From Vicia villosa (lineage: Eukaryota > Streptophyta > Magnoliopsida > Fabales > Fabaceae), in the NCBI RefSeq assembly GCF_029867415.1, contig NC_081182.1, forward strand, positions 47,517,317 through 47,581,316: a DNA stretch of 64,000 nucleotides. Reading direction: 5' to 3'. Made by a program: the position numbers and the translations under genes. This document shows, piece after piece, positions 11,173 through 22,604 of this stretch; within the stretch, counting starts at the first letter, position 1, and every line of letters starts with the position of its first letter. The notes beneath the pieces are model-generated. The model was not told the DNA's origin. It searched no databases and saw only the letters and a list, made by a program, of their open reading frames with translations.

Positions 11173-11855
11173 ACGATAAACGACGGTGCTTAGTTAGTGT
11201 AGATACTAGTACAGTGAAAAAAGTGTGCAATGTTGTAATGTGTGTTTTTAGTGAGGTTGGTGTGAAGTCGATGTCGACGCAGGAGTCAGGAATGAGCTGG
11301 CTGCTACTTTGAGACTTTCACTCCCACAACATCTGCCCACTGAACTCAAAACTCATTATGGATTGGGGGCTTCTTGTTTCTATTTCTGTTTCTATCTATC
11401 TATATATATATTATCACTGCCACTTGCTTTTGCTTGTTTTGTTTTGTTTTCATTATTTCAAATATGAAATCAAATGTGACGTGAGGATGAAGAAATTTGG
11501 GTCATGTTAAGTTAAGCTTTATTAGTTGATCTATGGACAAAAAGGGTGGACCATACTGCATGATCATCTTAATTAGTTGGGTTAAGCTAATACAATTATT
11601 AACTCTATAACAATCGAATCATTTTCTTCTTATTCTAGTATTTTCTAGTTCTACTGGTCTTCCATTTCACCTTTCCACTTTTTTCATCATGTTCAAAAGG
11701 TGTCATGATTCCTTCTACTAATCTTCTTGATTTAAACCTAACTTTTAAATGTAAATTTATGTACATGATCATCTAATATGTGTTAGAGATGACTACTAGA
11801 AACACTTCTTTTCAACGATTTATTTAACATTTTCTCTCTTACATGTCGATCTCAC
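11173..11855. other. Upstream region of the pectinesterase gene
   Basis: AT-rich flank with a short TATATA run near 11400. No ORF, TIR or LTR boundary recognised; it is likely to contain the upstream promoter of the divergent minus-strand gene. Confidence 0.5.
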
Positions 11856-12246
11856 TGTTGGAACAAAACCTTATTTGAACAAGATCAATCTTCACTTGAT
11901 TGAGGTAGCAACCTTCAACAACACTCCTTACCCAAGTGATGCATGCAGACAGAGACACACACAAGGTTTCAATGTTCAAGTTTGTTCCTCACACTTTTTA
12001 AAATTGAAAAGAAGAATAAAGATTGGAATAAGAGAGTTTAGATGAAGAAGGGAGTATATTGATCTATCTCTTTTATAATGTTTAGAGTCTCTTATATTAG
12101 GATTGCTTACAAGCCAAACAATCTCAATTTTCCTAACAAACTTCCAAATCAGAATTATGTTGTATAACAGAATTTTAAAACACTAACTAACTTGTTTCCT
12201 GTTTCCTAAGTAACATGAATAAACACTATGATTTACTCTTTCAACA
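11856..12246 (-). repeat. 3' LTR of copia element no. 2
   Basis: Runs from TGTTGGAAC to TTTCAACA (TGTTG/CAACA terminal inverted repeat), 391 bp. It is directly followed on the right by the C-terminal RNase H coding of a minus-strand copia element, so it is the 3' LTR in element orientation. No second copy is seen near 16400. Confidence 0.75.
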
Positions 12247-12249
12247 AAC

Positions 12250-12681
12250 TACCTAATTCATTGTGTCTAGACTCTTTACATTTATCATGCTTCTCAGTCT
12301 TTTGAACAATTCAACTTGCACAACTTTGATCATGATGTCAGCAATTTGATTCTGACTTTTGCAATGCTCCAAGTACAACTTTCCATTTGTTACTTGTTCT
12401 CTAAGATAGTAGAATCTCATTTCAATGTGTTCGCTCCTTCCAAGTTGATATCAAACATGTTATTGCTTCATGATTCTTGCCTTCTATCTCATCAATTAGG
12501 TTCAGCGTCCATGTTGTTTGACAGGCACAGAGAGAAACAAATATGTATTCTACTTCACATGTGATAATGCTACAACTAGTTCCTTTCTTGAACTCCAAGC
12601 AGCTGGTGCACCACCTAGTATGAATACTTAACCAGTTGTAGATGTTTTATCCTCATTATCACCACACCAACTTGAGTAAAT
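12250..12681 (-). pseudogene. Copia no. 2 RNase H, C-terminal part
   Basis: Minus translation gives WCGDNEDKTSTTG, GGAPAAWSSRKE, VVALS and further RNase H end motifs with several stops. The N-terminal part of the same domain continues at 13276 on the other side of the solo LTR. Confidence 0.75.
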
Positions 12682-12686
12682 GTATC

Positions 12687-13270
12687 TGTTAGCCTATGCT
12701 TTTTGACTCAAGTTATTTGATAAGTAATGTTGATATGGATAAATATAAGTGTTAAATGCAGGTATTTGAGTTATGTCTTTCGACACCAAACCGCAAGATT
12801 CGACAGGACAACTTTTCGACAGAGGCAGTTAGAGAACTTGAATACAGTTACGAGTGGGGTAGCAGTTTGAGGTAGTTTAAGAACCATAGACACGTGGAAA
12901 CACATGAGAAGACAGAAGCCCACATAACAAGATACATGTTGAATCATAAAAAAGTAAATGTTTCCAACAATCATTGATGTACATAGTATATAAGTAAATT
13001 CGGTCTATGGGACAAAGATTTGCATTTTTCATTGCTATTCTCTATAGAATTCACACATCCAAGTTACAGAGATCAAGAATTTGTGAAAATGTATGAACTT
13101 GCGTTCCATTTTTAATTCAATAAGTTTTATACAATTGCTTTACTATTTTTCTTTATTTATTATTGTACATTTAAACATTTACGCGTTTATGCTTTTGAAT
13201 CTTTAAATTGAAAATTTTTTAGCACCATCATTTTCTTCTCAAAACTTTTAACACAAAATAGTAGTAAACA
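12687..13270 (+). mobile_element. Solo LTR inserted in copia no. 2 RNase H
   Basis: 584 bp, starting TGTTAGCC and ending AGTAAACA, flanked by a perfect 5-bp target duplication GTATC at 12682-12686 and 13271-13275. A TATA-like block (TAGTATATAAG) near 12984 suggests plus orientation. Excising the LTR and one GTATC restores the minus-strand reading KLVGYIYSSWCGD across the junction. A solo LTR with matching duplications is the usual product of recombination between two LTRs of one element. The parent family is not identified. Confidence 0.88.
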
Positions 13271-13275
13271 GTATC

Positions 13276-13515
13276 CCACAAGTTTGCATTCATTTCCTTC
13301 AAATATTGAAAAAAATATACCATAATTTAGTGTTCAATTAAGATACCTTAGTATCCTCTTGGTGGCTGCAAAATGTGACAACTTTGGCTTCCCCGTGAAT
13401 CTACTCACCATGTCTACATTATATGCTAGATCAGGTCTTATGCGACAAAGATATCTTAATGATCCAATAAATATTCTATCTTGTGTTGCATCAACACCAT
13501 CTTCATTTCAGTCTT
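13276..13515 (-). pseudogene. Copia no. 2 RT/RNase H connection segment
   Basis: Minus translation gives RYLCRIRPDLAYNVDMVSRF, then KRILRYLN, then a stop. This is the conserved stretch between RT and RNase H. It is bounded by the solo LTR on the left and Cassandra on the right. Confidence 0.8.
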
Positions 13516-13748
13516 GGTTCTGTAACGCCCTATACTGCTTTCAGGATTACCGATTGACCCCACAAACCAACAAGAGTCTTTTGGGACTGCACGACCTCAG
13601 GATCCCTCTTATTCTGATGTAGCGAATACCCTTGCCCCCTTCGGCCTCAGGTGTTACATGCGGTGCCCTTCTTCGGCCTCGAGTGTTACATGCCCGCCAG
13701 TTTCCGTATGGTTCGTCCTTGAACCACATCGTACTGGGAGAGGTATGG

Positions 13749-13761
13749 CTCTGATACCATT
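13749..13761 (-). other. Cassandra primer-binding site, left internal domain
   Basis: Minus-strand AATGGTATCAGAG is complementary to the initiator tRNA-Met 3' end. It lies next to the end of the middle LTR. Confidence 0.7.
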
Positions 13762-14173
13762 TTTAATGCCCCAGACTACTTTCAGGATGATCGACGGACC
13801 CCACAAACCAACACGGGTCTTTTCAGCATGTTTTGACTTCACTGGCACGTTTTCCGGGAATTGCTCCCAGAATTGCTCCAAGTCAAGCCCGCTTAACTAT
13901 GGAGTTCTTATGGAACGGACTACCAAAAAGAAAATGCATCTTGTTGATATATGTAGTACTCATCAATCATTATAAACTTTCCTTCAACCATGCAGTCTCA
14001 TACCTGCACGGCCTCAGGATCCCTCTCATTCCGATGTGGCGACCACTCCTTGCCATCTTCAGCCACGAGTGTTACGTGCGGTGCAACCACCCTCTGCCTT
14101 CTTCGACCTCGGGTGTTACATACCTACCAGCTTCCGCATGGTTCGTCCTTGAACCACATCGGGAGAGGTCTGA

Positions 14174-14186
14174 CTCTGATACCATT
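14174..14186 (-). other. Cassandra primer-binding site, right internal domain
   Basis: Minus-strand AATGGTATCAGAG directly follows the LTR end at 14187, giving minus orientation and the 5' LTR as 14187-14560. Confidence 0.75.
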
Positions 14187-14282
14187 TTTAATGCCCCAAA
14201 TTGCTTTTGGGATGATCGACTGACCCCACAAACCAACGTGGGTCTTTTCGGAATGCTTTGACCTCACTCACACACTTTCCGA

Positions 14283-14345
14283 GAAACTTCCGAGAAGGTC
14301 ACCCATCCCAGAATTGCTCCAATTCAAGCATGCTTAACTATGGAG
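14283..14345 (-). other. 5S rRNA-derived block in the Cassandra LTR
   Basis: On the minus strand this reads AGAACTCCATAGTTAAGCA, TGCTTG and GGATGGGTGACC, clearly matching the 3' half of plant 5S rRNA with box A-like (14326-14339) and box C-like (14297-14308) pol III promoter elements. In the middle LTR (about 13855-13905) the box C part is lost, and in the left LTR the whole block is deleted. It is not a functional 5S gene: the 5' half and terminator context are missing. Confidence 0.8.
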
Positions 14346-14565
14346 TTCTTATGGAACGGGCTACCGAAAAGAAGATGCATCTTGTTGGTATAGGTAGTAC
14401 CCATCAATTCTTATAAGCTTTCCTTGAACCATGTAGTTACATACCTACACGGCCTCAGGATCTCTCTCATTCCGATGTGGCGACCACCCTTTCCCCCTTC
14501 GGCCTCAGGTGTTACATGCAGTGCAACCACTCCTCGCCTTCTTCGGCCTCGAGTGTTACAGGTTC

Positions 14566-15340
14566 AACTGGCGTTGAAGCTGAATTGAAATCATCCATCT
14601 CAAATCTCTTAAATATCTCACTAGTATATCTTCTTTGGTGCATCATCCGTACTCTACCATACTTGCACAACTTAATTCTTCCAAGGAAGTATGAGATGTT
14701 GCCAAGATAACATATCTCAAATTCCTTGCTCAATTAAACTTTGAAATCTTCAATTTATTTCTTGCAGCTGTCTTTTATCCGCATATCATCTACATAGAGA
14801 CAAAGTATAATCAACTCACATTTTCTTCTTTTAACATACACACCATGCTCAGTTGTACACTTAACAAACTCCTTTTTCTTAGAAAACTATCTCTCTTTTT
14901 AATCCAAGCTCTTGGAGCTTGTTTGAGTCCATATGATGCTTTATGTAGTTTATACACCTTGCTTTCTCGACCTCCATTCTCATAACCAACTAGTTGTGAC
15001 ACATAAGCCTCTTCATCTAAAGGGTCATTCAAAAATTCACATTTCACATCTATTTAGCACATTGACTAGTTGGTAATATTTGTTAAACCCACAACCAACC
15101 TGATTGTTTCAATTCTAGCAACTGGTGCAAACACCTCATCAAAGTCAAATCCTTCTATTTGAAGAAATCTTTTGGCCACAAGTCTTGCTTCACATTATAC
15201 TCCTACTTCACATCAATTACTATCTTTCCTTATGGTAATTCAACTAGTAACCAAGTCTTGTTAACCTCTATGGATTTCTGCTCCTCCAACATAACATTCA
15301 TCCATTTTGAATCCTTCAGTGCTTCACTTACATTTACAGG
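14566..15340 (-). pseudogene. Copia no. 2 reverse transcriptase
   Basis: Minus translation contains CEFLNDPLDEEAYVSQ, YGLKQAPRAW, then LCLYVDDM near 14790-14815, with the YVDD catalytic box intact, and LGNISYFLG. A frame change lies between these blocks. The C-terminal part (FNSASTPVEP) ends exactly at the Cassandra insertion. Confidence 0.85.
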
Positions 15341-15699
15341 CTCAATTTCTGTATAGAAAGCATAATGTACCAGCTCACCTTCATCATTGACCACATCATC
15401 TTATGTGATCACACTGTCTTGCAACCTTGTTGGCATATTTCTTGTCCTTTGAGGTTTGCTTGTGCTTGCTTGAACCCTGCCGCCTTCTGATTGAATCTCC
15501 TTGTCAACTTCACTACTTGGTTAATCACACAGGATTCTCACTAAATCCTTCATGACCTTATCATTCTAGTTCCACTCTTTCAGTTCATCAATGATCACAT
15601 CTTTGCTGACCATAAACTTCCTGTTCACGTGATCAAACAATTTGTAGCCACCAGTTGAATGATATCATATCAGGACCATTTGGATTGACTTGTCATCAA

Positions 15700-16375
15700 G
15701 CTTTCTTTCAACTATTCAGGGACATGTCTATGTTAAATAGACCCAAATACCTTCAAATGGATTAGGCTTGGCTTGACACCAAACCAACATTCTTCTGGTG
15801 TAATCCCTTATAGCTTATTGGTTGGACATATATTCAAGATGTATGTTGTAGTGGACATAGACTCTCTCCATAACTCATTTGTTAGATAATTTCCCTTCAA
15901 CATACTCCTCACCATGTTCATAATGGTACCGTTCTTTCTTTCTACAATTTTATTTTTTTGAGGAGTGTATGGTGGCACCACCCCATGCATTATCCCTTCT
16001 CTTTCACATAGTGCACCAAAACCATTTGACACATATTCTCCACCATAACCATTCCTCAAAGTCTTGATATTGTTACCACTTTGCCTCTCCACCATGGATT
16101 TGAATTTAGTGAACACCTTAATACACCACTCTTCTTCTTGATCAAGTATGTCCATAATTTTCTATTGTAGTCATCTATGAATGTAAAAATATACTTGTTA
16201 CCTCCAATTGAATCCACTTGGATAGGCCCATACACATATGACCATATGACTTCAAGAGTGGCTTTAGGGTTTCTTCCGGAATCTTTGTTGAAGCTACTCT
16301 TATGTTTATTGTCCTAAACACATTCCTCACACACTTCATTTGGAATATGGATTTCTGGTAGACCTGAAACCAAAA
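15700..16375 (-). pseudogene. Copia no. 2 integrase, N-terminally truncated
   Basis: Minus translation reads CEECV (end of the zinc-finger region), then a core with FIDDYNRK, KTLRNGYGGEY and YTPQKNKIVERKN, then RSMLKG and NICPTNKL (open at 16155-15808). The D...D...E positions can be followed, with a frame change near 16150. Similarity stops at about 16375. Confidence 0.8.
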
Positions 16376-16555
16376 GTATGAAATTCTAGTTCTAATATAT
16401 CAGGTTTGTCATTCCAGTTTTCACATTAACAATTGACAGGAAATTTAATACAACAATTACAATAACTTTGAATCTAAAAAAACAATTACATTAACTTGAA
16501 GACAAATATTACAACATTTTTATTGTCACAGGAGAATTGTTACATAAACATAACC

Positions 16556-16948
16556 TTACAACATAACCCATAACATAATCAACAAAATAATTAATAATTT
16601 AATCTTCTTATTTAGGTCATCATCACTTTTCTTTGTTAAACAATCTATCTTCTTCAACTCATTAACCTTCTTCAATAGAGAATTAATCACTTCTTGTGAA
16701 ATTTCTGGAATCTTATCATCATACCAATCAAAAAAAGAACATCCTTTCCTTCCATGTAACTAAATCAAACATAATACAAGGATAGAAGATGAATGTTAGA
16801 AATTATCCAAAAAATTTAAGAGGAAGAATACTAAAAATTAGGGATTTAACTGTACTTTGAATAACCCACAACCGTAGAACCTCTGACCTGAATTCTAAGA
16901 TGTCCACAAAGTAGTAAGTGGTGAATCCGACACATAATAACATTTCAT
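16556..16948 (-). pseudogene. GRF-type zinc-finger protein, pseudogene 1
   Basis: Minus-strand exon 1 (about 16948-16856) reads MKCYYVSDSPLTTLWTS, stop, NSGQRFYGCGLFK. A GTAC...TTTAG intron follows (16855-16761). Exon 2 (16760-16556) reads LHGRKGCSFFDWYDD, a Lys/Leu coiled stretch and a hydrophobic C-terminal helix ending in TAA. The pattern C...W T...NxGxRFxxC...CxFFxW is the GRF zinc finger of small plant At4g04775-like proteins, which bind DNA or RNA in an unknown role. The in-frame stop and a lost second Cys indicate a pseudogene. It abuts the truncated copia no. 2. Confidence 0.68.
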
Positions 16949-17161
16949 CCTTATCCTCCTAGAATAAGAAGAAGCACTTGATATTTTCACAGATTAAAAA
17001 TCCATTACGGTTGGAAGATGTGATTTACAGATATAATACGTGATTTATGGTTGGCAGAAATATTAGACTTCAGTTTGAAGAGTGATGGAAGAAGACAACC
17101 ATGGAGAAAACGATGGAAAAACGCATCGCTTTAGGTTTCAGACTGAATATCCATTTTATTT

Positions 17162-17166
<5 letters not shown>

Positions 17167-17227
<61 letters not shown>
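17167..17227. repeat. (TA)n microsatellite
   Basis: About 30 uninterrupted TA units upstream of the GRF pseudogene. Confidence 0.95.
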
Positions 17228-17230
<3 letters not shown>

Positions 17231-18112
17231 ATTATCTTATTATTAAAACTTTTAATTTGTTTTTAATTATTTAAATATCACATGGCAACTTTTTTAATGC
17301 CACGTAATAATCTAAAGGTACACATCAGTACATTTTGGCAGAAAAATGGGCATAGAGGACCAAAATTTCTTTAAAAAATTATAGAGGGACTGATATCGTG
17401 AGTTGGGAAAAATTGGGGGACCAAAACTTTAATTTAGCCTAGTTTATATTAAATATTTTGTGAATTAATAATAGTTTATATTAAATCTTCTGAATAGTAT
17501 TTTAAATAGTATTTATTGTATAATATTAAAATAAACTATGTTAAATTCAGAATTATTTAATTAATAATACTTATTCAGAATTATAGTCTGTTAATAGTAC
17601 TTATTTAATTAATAGTACTTTTTCATAATTATTTAATTAAAATAAACTATGTTAAATAGTGTTTACAAAAAAAAATTAATTCACAAGGAACATTATTTCA
17701 AATTTATAAAATATTATAATCTATTACTTTAGTTTCAGAATTATTTCTAATTTATTAATTATAGTTTATTAATTCATAATTATTCAATATAAAATTCAAA
17801 TCTATAAAATATTTTTAATTCACATTTATGTTATTTAAATTTCACATTTAAACCTCACATTTAAAAACTGGAAGCTAATAACATAATAGAATAATATAAT
17901 ATTATTAAATATAAAATATACAATAATTTACACAAAATATACAACAAAAAATGAAATATGGAAGACATGTTTGTAATTGATACATTTCAGTTTAGAAACA
18001 AAACAAAATAAGTTGTTAGACCTAGTGGTTGCATCCTTTTATTTCAATTAAGAGGTCTTGTGTCATCCTACTAATGCACCTAAAATTATTCATGTTATAC
18101 TAAAAAATGCTA
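17228..18112. other. AT-rich region, likely old TE debris
   Basis: Contains GGGACCAAAA-type phrases near 17400-17430 that are common in legume repeats, then low-complexity AT DNA. No coding similarity or clean terminal repeats were found. Confidence 0.45.
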
Positions 18113-18391
18113 CTCCCTCCGTCTCTAAATATAAGAGAAAAAAATGTATTTTTCTTGTTTCAAAATATAAGAGAAAAAATCATCTTTCATTTCTTTCAAG
18201 GCAAAATTAAATGCAAATTGCATTTAACTTACATTCTCTCTCATCATTTCTATAACCAACAACCAATTAGAATTTTTTACATCTTCCAAAACACTTTATT
18301 TCAAAAAAATCATAAGTCAAATGATTTTGTTTTTACTTTTCTTAATAAGCGTGATTTTATTTTTTTCTCTTATAATTTGAGACGGATGGAG
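18113..18391. mobile_element. Stowaway-like MITE (Tc1/mariner type)
   Basis: 279 bp with terminal inverted repeats CTCCCTCCGTCTCTAAATAT... and ...ATTTGAGACGGATGGAG, flanked by TA on both sides. It is non-coding. Confidence 0.88.
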
Positions 18392-19350
18392 TATAATATT
18401 AGAAATGAATAAAAGAACAAATAAATTCGCTCATCTAATCATTATATATGTCTTTTATTAAATAAAATACTTTACTTCTATTAAATTGTATTATTTTTTA
18501 AATAAAATAAAATAGACTTGAAAAATATTAGCTTTTTTTATGATAAAATTTAACATTTATATTAAAAACTATAAATATTTGTTTTAGAAAAATATCACAT
18601 ACATGAGGTAAAATCATATATGATATTATAATCTAATACAAAAAACAAGAAAATTAACTTAACCTATAAATAACAAATATTTAATTTTTAAACTTAATTG
18701 TATATAAATAAAAATATCTTTAAAGAATTCATGTTCGTTTTTTTAAAAGTAAAAATTCATCTTATTAGTGGCATTATTATCATTATAAATGTCATATGAA
18801 ATTATGTTTCATATGAATACTTATTATTTATACATTGGTACAAAATCGTAAATTTACAGTAATAAATATAAGGAAAATATTTTGATCAATTATATAAAAA
18901 ATAATTCAATCTATTAAATATGATTTCTCTTATATTTTTCTAGATACATAAATATCGTATACTTAATAGAAAATATATATGATATTATGACATGATACAA
19001 GGAAAAAATAAAATTGATTTGAAAAAATATTAGCTTTTTTTTATAATAAAATATGAACATTTATACTAAAAAAACATATAAATATTTGTTTTTATGAAAA
19101 AACATATGACAATTATGATTGGTGAATATACAAATTTCTTATGAAACACAAATTTCTTATGAAAATACAAATTTGTTATTCTTTTTAAATTTTATAACTG
19201 TCACAACTTTATAATTATTAAAAAGAAATTGTTACAATATGTCTTTTTGTGTATGAATTTCAATAAAGAATGTTGATTTGAAAAATTATTGTCATAATTG
19301 TATTGATTAATTCAATGATCATTGATCTTCCTTAATTAATTTTCTCTTCG
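18392..19350. other. AT-rich region without recognised genes
   Basis: Low-complexity AT DNA with repeated phrases such as TATTAGCTTTTTTTAT near 18527 and 19029, suggesting an old internal duplication. No ORF or TE terminus was identified. Confidence 0.45.
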
Positions 19351-19813
19351 TGAGATATTGGATCGAACTCTAGTATGGCCGAAGGGTAGCTTCTTGGTTT
19401 GACAGGATTAAGCATGAAGGCGAAGGTTGTTCACATGCTTGTGTCGAAGATGCTAGGGTTGTTAGCATGTTAAATTAGGTTTTAGTGTTTAAACCCTAAT
19501 TTGTTAAGTTAGCTTGTTTATTAAGTTGACTTGTGTAATGGGCCTTTTAGAAAAAGCCCGTTAGTTAGTATGTTACGTTTTATTATAAATAGCATACTAG
19601 TCTCTCATCATTGCTAAGCTGCAAATCCTTTGCTAAGCTGCAAATCCTAATTTAGGGTGAGAGAGATTATTTGTTATTCTTGTAAACTTGTAATCTTGTT
19701 TTCTAAGAGAAAGTAAAAGAATAGCACTTATAACCCATTCTTGTGTTCTTCTTCTTCCTTGTTCTTTAATTTTCCCTTGCATTATACTTATTCTTGGCAT
19801 CGAATTCACAACA
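19351..19813 (+). mobile_element. Solo-LTR-like segment (copia-type LTR look)
   Basis: Starts TGAGATATTGG, ends TTCACAACA, and has a TATA-like TATTATAAATAG near 19581 followed by a transcribed-looking U5 (CTTGTAATCTTG, CTTTAATTTTCCCTTGC). CTCTTC occurs just outside both ends, but with a 2-bp offset on the left, so the target duplication is not clean. A 21-bp unit (TTGCTAAGCTGCAAATCC) is duplicated in tandem near 19611-19650. No internal retrotransposon sequence flanks it. Confidence 0.6.
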
Positions 19814-20394
19814 CTCTTCTTTTCCAATTTATATTTTAATCCTTAAATTAAATTAATTGTAATAATTGTATAATTAATTTAAATTTGTTAAATTTTTAAA
19901 TATGATCTAATAAGAAGGTTTTAAAATTGAAATTTAACGAGAAGCTATCCTACATTGTAGGCTATAAAAAAACTGAAATTTGACGGGGAGCTGTAGTACA
20001 TTTTAGGTTTGGAAAATGAGCTAATATCTAAAATATGTTTGATAAATGTTTAGAATTAACTCATCTGGATTGAACCGAGATTTGTTAACTCATCTGGATT
20101 CACGGGTATATGTGAACGTATCTATGAGATACCAACTGTAGATTGTTCATTTTAATGTCCATCTTTTAAATCTTTCTTGCTGATGTTTTATATAATTATA
20201 TTAGAGAATCGAATTTACGATTTATTATAATTACAGATTAATGCTTAAAAGTTGGTGTATATTATTATCCTATGTTAAGTTGATGTATATTATTACCCTA
20301 TGTTTGTGACTATGTGAATGTTGTACAATTGAAGAATGTCTTTAAACTTTATAAATGGTGGTTTGATAGACGTGTAATGTGAATCCAGACGAGA

Positions 20395-20423
20395 CCCGTG
20401 CGATAGCACATGTATCTTACTAG
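20395..20423 (+). mobile_element. Helitron 3' terminus, second element
   Basis: CCCGTGC, loop GATA, GCAC, then about 10 nt and CTAG followed by T. It is the same layout as the 7584-7612 terminus but with a decayed stem (4 bp perfect). The matching 5' TC end was not located, so the extent to the left is unknown. Confidence 0.55.
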
Positions 20424-20944
20424 TTAATGATTAACATTAAAGCTAAAATTTTAATTTTAACTACAAAATTGCCACTGTATATAATTTATATATATATTTT
20501 TTAATAAAATAGGTATGACACCAATAATTCTAATGTTATTTCTCTACTAGTGTAAGAGGTTCAGTATTTTATATGGATAAAACATAACATTAAATTATAG
20601 CTATGTTATCTCGGGTTTTTGAGAAAATCGAAGAAAATTGTTGTTTATTTTCTTAAAAAAAATAAACATTGCGCTCCCAGGACCTATACTCTCGATTTTT
20701 AGCATGTTTGAGATGAAAATTTTGTCATAAAAAATATTATTTATTGTAGTGATCAAGAGTCTATTTGGCAGAAAGAAGGTCAGGACATTCATTGTTTTTC
20801 CCCATACCCCTTTGCCTCATCTAGTCCCTACATTGACAGAGGCAACGACGAGTCACCCTTCTATAATGACCAACCTTCTGTTACTAAAATCTTGTCCATC
20901 TCTTGGAACTAGCCGACTACCTGTGAACCGGATGAAATACGGAG

Positions 20945-21839
20945 TAAGAGGTCTAAATTCGCAGTGCAGTTTGGGCGGCTTTGACATAAAAAGTCATCCA
21001 AACCGTAAGAGATAAATGTGTGCGGTTCAGTTTGGTTCAGTTGGCTTTTAGAAATAAAACCAAACCAAACCAATGCAGTTTGGATTGGTTCAGTTGGTTC
21101 GGTTTTTTAAAAAAAAAATTATTGAGTTATACATATACATATAGATGACAACATAACTTTGTATTTAGTCATTTATGCGTTATCAAATAACAACAAAATT
21201 CATCATACTTGGATAACAACTTTCCATTTAATATACAAAAATAATATTAGATAAAAGTGGAATAAAAAACATAAAATAGTAGCATAAAATAATATCAAAA
21301 ACATTATAGTGAAATAGAAAAAAAGAGAAGATGAAATATTAGAGAAGTTGAAAAAGAAAGAGCAGAAGAGATGAGAGATTAGATAAAAAAAGGAACATTA
21401 AAAACGTAATTGGAAGAGAGAAGAATAAAATAAAAATAATAAGATGAAAAAGAAAGAACTTAAGAGATGAAAGACTAGAAAAGAATAGGTGATATGTACT
21501 TCGAAAGGAAGATGAGAAGAAGACGTAATACCGCTAGGAGAGATTTGAGAAAACTTAAACTGAAACTTTAAGTGTGAGGAAGAGAAAATCATTCGTAATC
21601 GTAAGACTAAGACATAATAGATTTGAGTTTGGGATGAATATAAGTTAATTGAAGTATGGGGATTGTAACATAATGCGGTTTGATTCGGTTTGTAAAATAC
21701 AAATCGCAAACCGAAGCGTGCGATTTGTTAAAAAATGGCTCAAACACATCCGTACCAAATGCAGTTTTTTGCGGTTTCAATTTGGTTTAGTTCGGTTTTG
21801 CGGTTTTCTATTTGGCCGGTTTGGTTTTGAACACCCCTA
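20945..21839. mobile_element. hAT-type MITE, diverged
   Basis: Ends are rich in AACCGCA/TGCGGTTTGG motifs in inverted orientation. The right end TTGAACACCCCTA and left end TAAGAGGTCTAAATTCGCAG fit the TAGGGGTGTTC terminus of legume hAT MITEs. No target duplication is visible, so the boundaries are approximate. Confidence 0.5.
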
Positions 21840-21849
21840 AGTCTAATGA

Positions 21850-22596
21850 CCGACCTTATGTGATCGGTGAGAATGTATGTTACATTTTACTTATTTTTAT
21901 TTTATTTCATTAAATTTTAAAAAATAATTAAATTTCTTAAGATTCGTTTCACAAAATAAATTCCTTAGAGAGCCTTGTAATGTGATAATCTCGGTATTTT
22001 TATGTGAATATAAATAAATGGAAGAATATAGAAGCGATATTAAAATGTACATAAGCTGCGGTTTCATTACTAATGATAGATTGAAGCAATTATGCTTCAA
22101 GAAATAAGAGAAGACGGCGATGTTAACAACATTACTACATGATTAGACTAATAATTGATAGAGTATCAATATTGAGCCCTGCCAACATAACATGCCATGG
22201 GATTACATGTGCAGATGTGCTGATCATTATACGTGTTGTTTAAGCCAGGGTTGACGTTAACACACAACTTACCCTTAATTAATGTTGTTGCGCAAAATTG
22301 CTCATTAATAGGCTTTTCAAACGTACTTCCATATTCTTCTGTCTCAAATACAAATAATAAAACAACAAATATTTTCAAAAGTTTTATAAAAAAATTATTT
22401 TAGAAAATACAATTTATATACTTGTGAAGTAATAATACCTTATATTCTATATCGTTTTGAATTATTAAAATAATGTCTTAATTATTTCTAATCACATCAT
22501 TAAAAATATAGTTACACAATAAAATAATTGCTTCGGGCTGACCAAAATGGTTACATATTGCTTGAAAATCAAAATTAAGAATATTTTATATATAAC
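21850..22596. other. AT-rich DNA, no gene seen
   Basis: Short ORFs only (for example 22166-22378 minus), without recognisable motifs. Confidence 0.5.
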
Positions 22597-22604
22597 ATTC
22601 ATAC

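Larger units (their letters stand above)
13521..14560 (-). mobile_element. Cassandra TRIM retrotransposon, three LTRs in tandem
   Basis: Begins TGTAACGCCC and ends GAGTGTTACA, flanked by perfect target duplication GGTTC (13516-13520 and 14561-14565). Inside are three LTR copies (13521-13690, 13762-14120, 14187-14560) separated by two internal domains of about 70 bp. Each internal domain ends in a minus-strand TGGTATCAGA primer site. The third LTR carries a 5S rRNA-like block, the hallmark of Cassandra. There is no coding capacity. The LTR-int-LTR-int-LTR array implies unequal recombination between LTRs. Confidence 0.87.
11856..16375 (-). mobile_element. Ty1/copia retrotransposon no. 2 (5'-truncated), holding two later insertions
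   Basis: On the minus strand the order is integrase core (about 16340-15700), linker, RT (about 15340-14575) and RNase H (to about 12300), then the 3' LTR. The gag, protease and 5' LTR are missing beyond about 16375. Two younger elements interrupt the coding part: a solo LTR at 12687-13270 and Cassandra at 13521-14560. Removing each at its target duplication restores continuous copia similarity across the join. Stops and frameshifts are scattered throughout. Confidence 0.85.

Noticed and set aside
13855..14345. Genuine 5S rRNA genes
   Set aside because: Only the 3' half with promoter boxes is similar, embedded in TGTAAC...GTTACA LTRs with tRNA-Met primer sites; this is Cassandra.
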